Shown in pieces: positions 9,344-13,930 of a stretch of 13,930 nucleotides of DNA. A program made the position numbers and the translations under genes. Positions within the stretch are counted from its first letter, which is position 1. Each line of letters opens with the position of its first letter. Where the stretch lies: assembly GCA_900617975.1 (NCBI GenBank), contig UZAE01001315.1, positions 1 through 13,930 of the forward strand. Reading direction: 5' to 3'. The notes beneath the pieces were generated by a model that saw nothing but the letters and a program-made list of their open reading frames with translations, was not told where the DNA came from and did not search any database. Source of the DNA: Rodentolepis nana (taxonomy: Eukaryota; Platyhelminthes; Cestoda; Cyclophyllidea; Hymenolepididae).

Positions 9344-10899
9344 CTAGACTTTCAACTCTGACGGCATTGGTTCGTCAGCGAGTGCAGCAACAAGATTATC
9401 CACTGCACGTTCTGCCATCAACCTGAAAGATAAAATAAACGTGAATTAGTATGAACATTTGGTTAGATATCGAACGATTAATTACTAAGTAGACCTGATG
9501 CTGAAGCCAAAGCGAATTAAAATCTACCCATTTAAAAAAAACTAATAAATTAAGGATTTCTAAATTCAAATAAAACTTGCTATCGATCGGTTAGTAAAAT
9601 TTAACAGGATAAAAAAATTAAAATACTTTATTGATAATTTAATTCAAACTTAGCATATTGATTTGTCCGCTAAATAGGTTGCAAATGTTAAGACAAAGGT
9701 AAACAAAGACACAAAGCCTTCAACATAGACATTCAAAAAAACTCAAATATTTGCAACCAAATTTAATAATTGAGCATGAACTTTGGATTCATTTAATCAC
9801 ATGGCAATACATTTTTAAGGAGCGTTTTCACATAACAAAGCAACAAGCACAAAACAAGATAAACAAATAAAATTAAAACATACCATCGAGTTTCTTCGGT
9901 TGCACTGGCGATGTGAGGAAGAATAAAACAATTTGGAAGTTTAAGAAGTGGTGAATCGGCAGGAAGAGGTTCAGGAGTGGTAACATCAAGACCAGCTCCC
10001 CATAAGCCCCCAGCCTCAATGTCCTTGGTTAAAGCCCGGAACAGTGCCTCTTGATCAACCATTGCACCACGAGCGATATTTACAAACACCGCCCCTGCCT
10101 TCATCTTACCAAATGTCTTAACAAAATAAAAAAGGGTTGACATTAGAAGGTAAACATACCTCTTCATTAAAAGCACTCTTCAATCCCTCGCACATTGAAG
10201 CGCAAACACAGAGGAAGTCAGATTGCTTCAGAAGGTCGTCGAAAGAAACCGGTTCAGCAACAACTGAAGTTCCATCGGGTTTAGTGAAAAGTGTAACTGA
10301 TTGATAACCACCAGGACGTTTGCCCGAAGAGGCATAAATTATTCGGCTAGGGGAAAACGCAGCAAGGCGTGTGGCCACAGCTCTGCCGATTCGTCCAAGG
10401 CCGAATATACCGACAGTTGAATTTTTCAATTCCTTTCCGCACATCCAGAAAGGTTGCCACGCTCCCCATTTTCCAGCACGAACAGTTTCAGAGGCTAATT
10501 GTAGAGATAAATAAATAAAGTAATAAATTTACCTTCTCCCATTCTACGGGAAACTGCTAACAGCAAACCAACTGTCAACTCAGCAGTGGCATCGGTAAGT
10601 ACATCAGGAACATACCCGACTCGAACATTCCTTGACTTCATTTCCTTGAGATCAAGATGATCATAACCGACGGACATTGTGCTAACAACTTTTAAGCTGC
10701 TTCCAGCGGCATTTAACACCTCTGAATCAATCTTGACTCCTGGATGACAAATGAGTCCCTTTACTCCTTTCAAGCGTTCGATAAGGTGTTGGCTTGGAGG
10801 AATACCAGGACCACTCCAGCACTCATATTTAAGACCGAATTTGGTTAAACGTTGCAGAATTTTCTCAGGGAGCTTAAAAGCTATGTAAACGTCAATCAT
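9344..10899 (-). CDS. GRHPR: Glyoxylate/hydroxypyruvate reductase (D-2-hydroxyacid dehydrogenase)
   Basis: Four exons on the minus strand: 10899-10533, 10494-10160, 10116-9884 and 9422-9344 (TAG). They join to 337 residues, close to the 328 of the human enzyme. The enzyme reduces glyoxylate to glycolate and hydroxypyruvate to D-glycerate with NAD(P)H. The Rossmann GxGxxG is GLGRIG at residues 154-159. Catalytic Arg250 (NIARG), Glu283 (TTPEPLP) and His302 (LPHIASAT) are all present; the Glu-His spacing of 19 equals the human one. [11 protein letters not shown] is the conserved N-terminal-domain motif, and the C-terminus EPMPSELKV matches the human EPMPSELKL. Relative to human there are about four extra residues before GAGLDV. 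Two introns are only 38 and 43 bp. The start at 10899 gives the usual family N-terminus ([12 protein letters not shown]), so I see no targeting peptide; cytosolic location is inferred. Confidence 0.93.
9423..9883 (-). other. GRHPR last intron
   Basis: This 461 bp intron is very AT-rich, with donor GTATGT and acceptor TTATCTTTCAG on the minus strand. I see nothing else in it. Confidence 0.8.
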
Positions 10900-11450
10900 C
10901 CCGTCTAAGGCTTAGTTAAGCAATATTTCAAGGCGGGCATAACCTTGAAGACGCGTAAAACCACCTGCCTTCTTTTACTAAACGCATTGTATAAAATTTT
11001 AAGGTAAATAATAATTACGATTGAAGTTGTATTTTAATATAACCCACAGCAATAAAAAATCTTGTATTTTTATTACAGTAAAGTGAACGAAATTCATTTA
11101 ATATTTGCCGAACACATAATAAAGCAGAGGCGAATGGAAGATGTCATGACATCCAAGTTTTACCCAATTCGAGTTTTGATGCAGACTGTAAAGTATTTTC
11201 CTAATATATAATAGGTTCCTAAATTCAAATTTCATGATTCCTCGCTTGAATTACTTGTCGAATGTGTGCCTATAATTACCCAAACTAATTTACGCTTGTT
11301 TAATTTCGATCACCGGTACTGAAATTATTATCAAATTTTCAGAAGTCAAATAATGATAATGTTTTGTTTTTTATTTAAATCGAGCAAGTGTAAGTGGCAC
11401 TTAAAGTTCAAGTTTTATATATGTTAGTTTATAGATGAATGTAAAAATCT
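10900..11450. other. GRHPR upstream region
   Basis: The region is AT-rich and should contain the GRHPR promoter and 5' UTR. A 19-codon upstream open frame (ATG at 10987, stop at 10928, minus strand) precedes the GRHPR start and is out of frame with it. No promoter motif can be assigned with confidence. Confidence 0.5.
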
Positions 11451-11950
11451 TTTCAGCTGCTCAAAGGAAAAAACAAAGCAATAGTTCTTCAATGGAGCCC
11501 TGGACACTGTCATTATAGGCAATGAGCACGCTGATACACTTGCTAATAAGGAGGCCAATATTTTGCAAGCTAAATACTGGGCAATATCTTTGCACACAAA
11601 GAAGACCTTAATCAGGAGAGCATTCAAGACTTTAAGAAGCCCCGAACTTAAAGCCCAATAAAGGAGAAGCAGTGGACAGCGTCACTCTCCAAAATAGCCG
11701 ACTGGCCATGAATCGAAGCTGTTACAGAAATTAGACTGCCTACCAGACACGATTGCACGGCGAAATATCTTCACAGAATAGGAGTGTACGTCCGACCAAC
11801 ATGCTCCCCCCCCCCAGTGATCTACAGAAGGAAATGGGGAAGACCCCGCCTGATTCGGTGCCCAGCCTCACAGACAACGACAGAACCCAATGGGCTTATG
11901 TTAGCTATCATAAAGCCCGCCATTTGATACAACCTGAGAAATATTTTATT
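11451..11950 (+). pseudogene. Decayed LINE 3' end: RNase H and Cys/His tail
   Basis: Translation in pieces gives a familiar retrotransposon C-terminus. VLQWSPGHCH in one frame (from about 11475) continues one base out of phase as IGNEHADTLANKEAN (from 11515). That is the end of an RNase H domain with its last Asp in HADTLA. Downstream, EIRLPTRHDC and YLHRIGVY (from 11727) lead to a Cys/His-rich tail whose remnants (LIRCPAS) appear in shifted frames. Breaks include a one-base shift near 11514, a TAA at 11659 and a disturbed C-run at about 11805-11815. The arrangement fits LINEs with a C-terminal RNase H, common in flatworm and arthropod genomes. The polymerase part is absent here, and no 3' tail or target duplication was found. 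It cannot make a functional protein. Confidence 0.7.
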
Positions 11951-12416
11951 TTCCCAATTATTTGATTAAATTAACGCCCTTGTCCCAACATAAACCCTTA
12001 CAGACATTCATTAAAGTGCTTATCTGTGGGACCCAAGCTTGTCCAAAATAAATAACGTTATTGAATCCGCCTTCATTGTTTTACGACATCATATTCAACT
12101 ACTGGGTAAGACAACTCAACAAGTTACCAACCCCATTAGAGAAAATGAAAATCCAACAAAATGATGGGTAATAACAATTAAAACTGCTAGATTTAAAGTA
12201 CAGTAAAGTCCTTAGAAATACACTTTATGAAACATCGTAAAAGAGAAATACACACACAAACATTTAGAAGTAGAAGAAAATTGCAGAAAAGAGGAAAAAA
12301 ATTTGGTTTTATATCAGTATCGCAGTTATCATCGAGTACTATTTCATGATAAGGTCGAAGGTGAAAGTCTGTACAAAATACTACCCTCCAACAAGAAACG
12401 ACACCAGCAGCGACTC
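11951..12416. other. Region without an assigned gene
   Basis: AT-rich DNA after the LINE remnant. The minus strand is open without a stop from 12522 down to 12193 in one frame, with a hydrophobic stretch (see findings), but no start codon and no family match. No other feature is visible. Confidence 0.4.
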
Positions 12417-12690
12417 CTAAGATGATAACACAAGTTTCCTCATGATCCGTAATTCTGACGGAATTGCGATAGTAAATGACAGACCTATCCCTTCCACTAA
12501 CAGCACAAGGGCAGAAACGTTGTTACTACTTGAAGATATTGCATCAGAAGCTTTAGTGTCCATATCACCGGACATAACAAATTGTAGCTCTTCAGGTAGC
12601 TTGCTGAAAAAATCAATCGACTGCCTTGAAAAGAAATCCATTATTTTGATCGCATCTTCCTCAAGCAGGTTCTTAACCTCACTCTAGAGT
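12417..12690 (-). CDS. Possible terminal exon of an unrecognised protein
   Basis: On the minus strand the sequence TTTTACTACTCTAG looks like a splice acceptor ending at 12691. It is followed by about 90 codons to a TAG at 12417. The peptide begins SEVKNLLEEDAIKIMDFFSRQ and has amphipathic helical character. It then becomes Ser/Asn-rich and ends with a hydrophobic patch (VSALVLLVEGIGL). I do not recognise the family. A methionine within it (at 12641) could instead start a 74-residue protein. The opposite strand is also open over much of the same region, which weakens the case. No upstream exon could be joined with confidence; an exon ending at the GTGAAG just after LFDQLLS (in 12796-12958) would be in phase. 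Confidence 0.3.
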
Positions 12691-12718
12691 AGTAAAATTT
12701 TAGCGGTTAATAGAGTGA

Positions 12719-13024
12719 CTATATGGAGGAGACAGATAAATTGCATACGCTACGCACCAACCAATCTGTGTAATTCGTTATGATAAGGGAGATACAAGTG
12801 GAGAGGGCTTGAAGAAGACTTTGTGTTGTCCTATCATGATCGTCGGAAGGTTCAGCGACTTTTATTTCCCTCAAATCCGCGATAGTGAGGGCTCCTTCAC
12901 AGATAAGAGTTGGTCGAAGAGGGCACAGAACACATGTCGGTTGCTTTCCTTTCGGTTTCTGAATAAAATCATGTCCACATTTAGGATACTTTAAATGCGC
13001 AAGAAGACAAAACGAATGAAGATC
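12719..13024 (-). other. Cys-rich open frame, possible exon 12796-12958
   Basis: The minus strand is open for 101 codons between stops, with no ATG. It includes YPKCGHDF, then CVLCPLRPTLICEG and a Glu/Asp-rich segment. Within it, GATTTTATTCAG (ending at 12959) could be an acceptor and GTATCT at 12795 a donor. The spacing of Cys and His recalls the second half of a RING finger, but two expected Cys positions are occupied by Ile and Pro. It cannot be joined in frame to the open frame at 12417-12690. I cannot name it. Confidence 0.2.
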
Positions 13025-13309
13025 TCAGAGAGTTCACACAAGATAATTAAATTGAGTGCATTCAGTTGACAAATCTTACCCAATGTGCCCATTATTCTAA
13101 AATAATGATTAAATTGGAAGATCATCATTACGAATTTATTTAAAAATTAATTTGAATATGACAATGGAGACTGAATTAAGTGGACATAGCCCCAAATAAA
13201 TAGAAAATATAGGCAGCAGAAACACAAATGAAGAGAAAACAGCCTTGTAGAGGTCAATGAACTGGCGCTTAAAATCCATTAATTCCTTGTCCTCATGAAT
13301 TAATTACAG

Positions 13310-13399
13310 CAGCGGCCTCAAGAAAGTGCGACTATGCTCTCACTGCAGTGTCCAATGTCCTGCTGCTAACTCAAGCCCCCCGCACAGCATCCCCAAGTG
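13310..13399 (+). CDS. Isolated exon-like segment, faintly talin-rod-like
   Basis: A 90 bp open segment lies between an acceptor (GAATTAATTACAG ending at 13309) and a perfect donor (GTAAGT at 13400), in symmetric phase 1-1. It is more GC-rich than its surroundings. It would encode AAASRKCDYALTAVSNVLLL followed by TQAPRTASPSG. The Cys, five residues, then AVS spacing resembles one talin rod helix (ACITAASAVS), and CDxAL resembles another (KECDNAL). No neighbouring exon was identified on either side. It may be an exon of a gene continuing off the right edge, a lone duplicated exon, or chance. Confidence 0.3.
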
Positions 13400-13592
13400 G
13401 TAAGTTTATAAATAGAGTGAATAAAACAACAACTGACCCAACAATGTGCGTTAAAAGGCCTCAACTTCTGCGACAGGCAATGTTCCAAACCTCTTTCACC
13501 TTACTTTGTTAACCTATGCAACACCAAACACCACGCTTCATCCATCCAATCAGCAGGTGTCAATAGCTGTGAAGATGTAGCAAAGTCGTCTT
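13400..13592. other. Region between exon-like segment and retroposon copy 3
   Basis: Mixed-composition DNA with no open frame or RNA gene that I can support. It leads directly into the 5' target-site duplication of retroposon copy 3. Confidence 0.4.
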
Positions 13593-13928
13593 ATATTTAC
13601 TCCAAAGGGGTGGGCGATAGACTTACCTCCATGTGGTGCACCCTGGGCAACGTATACTCATACGGCAAAAAAGTCTATTAACCGGCATTTGACTTCTGAC
13701 TTCAAACTACCACGACCCCCCTGGTTGTCATATTCGACCCCTTCCACAGTACTCACCTTACCTTTTTCTCTACCTTTGTGTCTGTCTGCCTCTTTTACAT
13801 CTGTGAATCGCTCTTCTGTTCCCCACCCCTCGACCTTCCCTCTGTGAAGCCCGAAGTCAGCTAAATGGCTAATGATATCTATCAAAACGCCTGCCATTTG
13901 AAATAAATAAATAAATATTTGCTCCAAA
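13593..13928 (+). mobile_element. SINE-like retroposon copy 3 with target-site duplications
   Basis: The element is 13607-13914 on the plus strand. It starts GGGGTGGGCGATAGACTTA and ends in an (AAAT)n tail (AAATAAATAAATAA, ending at 13914). It is flanked by ATATTTACTCCAAA (13593-13606) and ATATTTGCTCCAAA (13915-13928), 13 of 14 identical. It is complete, about 308 bp, and aligns throughout with copies 1 and 2 on the opposite strand. The first 73 nt form an intact-looking HDV-like ribozyme; the rest is a pyrimidine-rich body without an open frame. The microsatellite-type tail and 5' ribozyme suggest mobilisation by, or descent from, a non-LTR retrotransposon such as an RTE-type LINE; that partner is not in the window. 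Confidence 0.88.
13607..13679 (+). ncRNA. HDV-like self-cleaving ribozyme at the 5' end of retroposon copy 3
   Basis: Hand folding gives every element of the family in order. P1 GGGGTGG (13607-13613) pairs with GCACCCT (13638-13644), six pairs including the G1.U wobble seen in HDV. J1/2 is GC. P2 GATAGACTT (13616-13624) pairs with AAGTCTATT (13671-13679) over nine pairs with one wobble. P3 ACC/GGT (13625-13627, 13635-13637) closes loop TCCATGT, whose CC can form P1.1 with the following GG. The strand GGGCAAC (13645-13651) equals that of genomic HDV. P4 is GTAT-ACTC-ATAC (13652-13663). J4/2 GGCAAAA carries the presumed catalytic C at 13666. Cleavage would fall just before 13607, which is exactly where the 5' target-site duplication ends. 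The one flaw is a G-G opposition at the foot of P1. Activity is inferred, not shown. Confidence 0.78.
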
Positions 13929-13930
13929 AA

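Noticed and set aside
13729..13739. ATTCGACCCC as a Pol III B box inside the retroposon
   Set aside because: It matches most of the B-box consensus in copy 3 but is not preserved in copies 1 and 2, and no A box lies at the right distance upstream.
13607..13914. Hammerhead ribozyme of the schistosome SINE type
   Set aside because: No CTGATGA core or matching GAAA strand is present; the head fits the HDV topology instead.
13658..13927. Open frames of 70-89 codons across the three retroposon copies
   Set aside because: They run antisense through the element, differ between copies and start in the tail; they are by-products of the repeat.
1..13930. tRNA, rRNA, CRISPR array, bacterial operon or integrative element
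   Set aside because: No cloverleaf, rRNA block or regular spaced repeat array was found by eye, and spliced genes rule out a bacterial reading.

Overview
This window reads as nuclear DNA of an invertebrate, most likely a parasitic flatworm. The genes are split by GT-AG introns that fall into two size classes: very short ones (38, 43, 43, 63, 73 bp) and long AT-rich ones (0.5-1.6 kb) that hold interspersed repeats. There is no operon-like packing, and no Shine-Dalgarno or bacterial signal was seen. The flatworm assignment is an inference from gene style and from the type of LINE remnant; it is not proven.

Layout. (1) 84-2781, plus strand: the 3' seven exons of a phospholipase D3/D4-like gene (two HKD motifs). 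Its N-terminal part lies off the left edge. (2) 3498-8702, plus strand: a complete seven-exon gene for mitochondrial ribosomal protein mL65 (MRPS30/PDCD9). (3) 9344-10899, minus strand: a complete four-exon gene for glyoxylate/hydroxypyruvate reductase (GRHPR), convergent with mL65. (4) 11451-11950: a decayed LINE 3' end (RNase H plus Cys/His tail). (5) 12190-13400: no certain gene, but several open stretches with plausible splice sites, including one exon-like segment faintly like a talin rod helix. (6) Three copies of one SINE-like retroposon at 537-870 (minus), about 7301-7625 (minus) and 13607-13914 (plus).

The most interesting signal is in the retroposon. Read from its own 5' end (GGGGTG...), the first ~73 nt fold by hand into the nested double pseudoknot of an HDV-like self-cleaving ribozyme: P1, P2, P3/L3, P1', a GGGCAAC strand, a small P4, GGCAAAA with the expected catalytic C, then P2'. 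The 3' end is an (AAAT)n tail. Two of the three copies have near-perfect 13-14 bp target-site duplications, and in both the 5' duplication stops exactly at G1, the nucleotide the ribozyme would expose by cleavage. The rightmost copy keeps an almost ideal ribozyme; the two intronic copies carry damaged ones and lie antisense to their host genes.

The three solid genes are ordinary housekeeping genes (lysosomal/ER nuclease-phospholipase family, mitochondrial translation, glyoxylate metabolism). They share no evident pathway.
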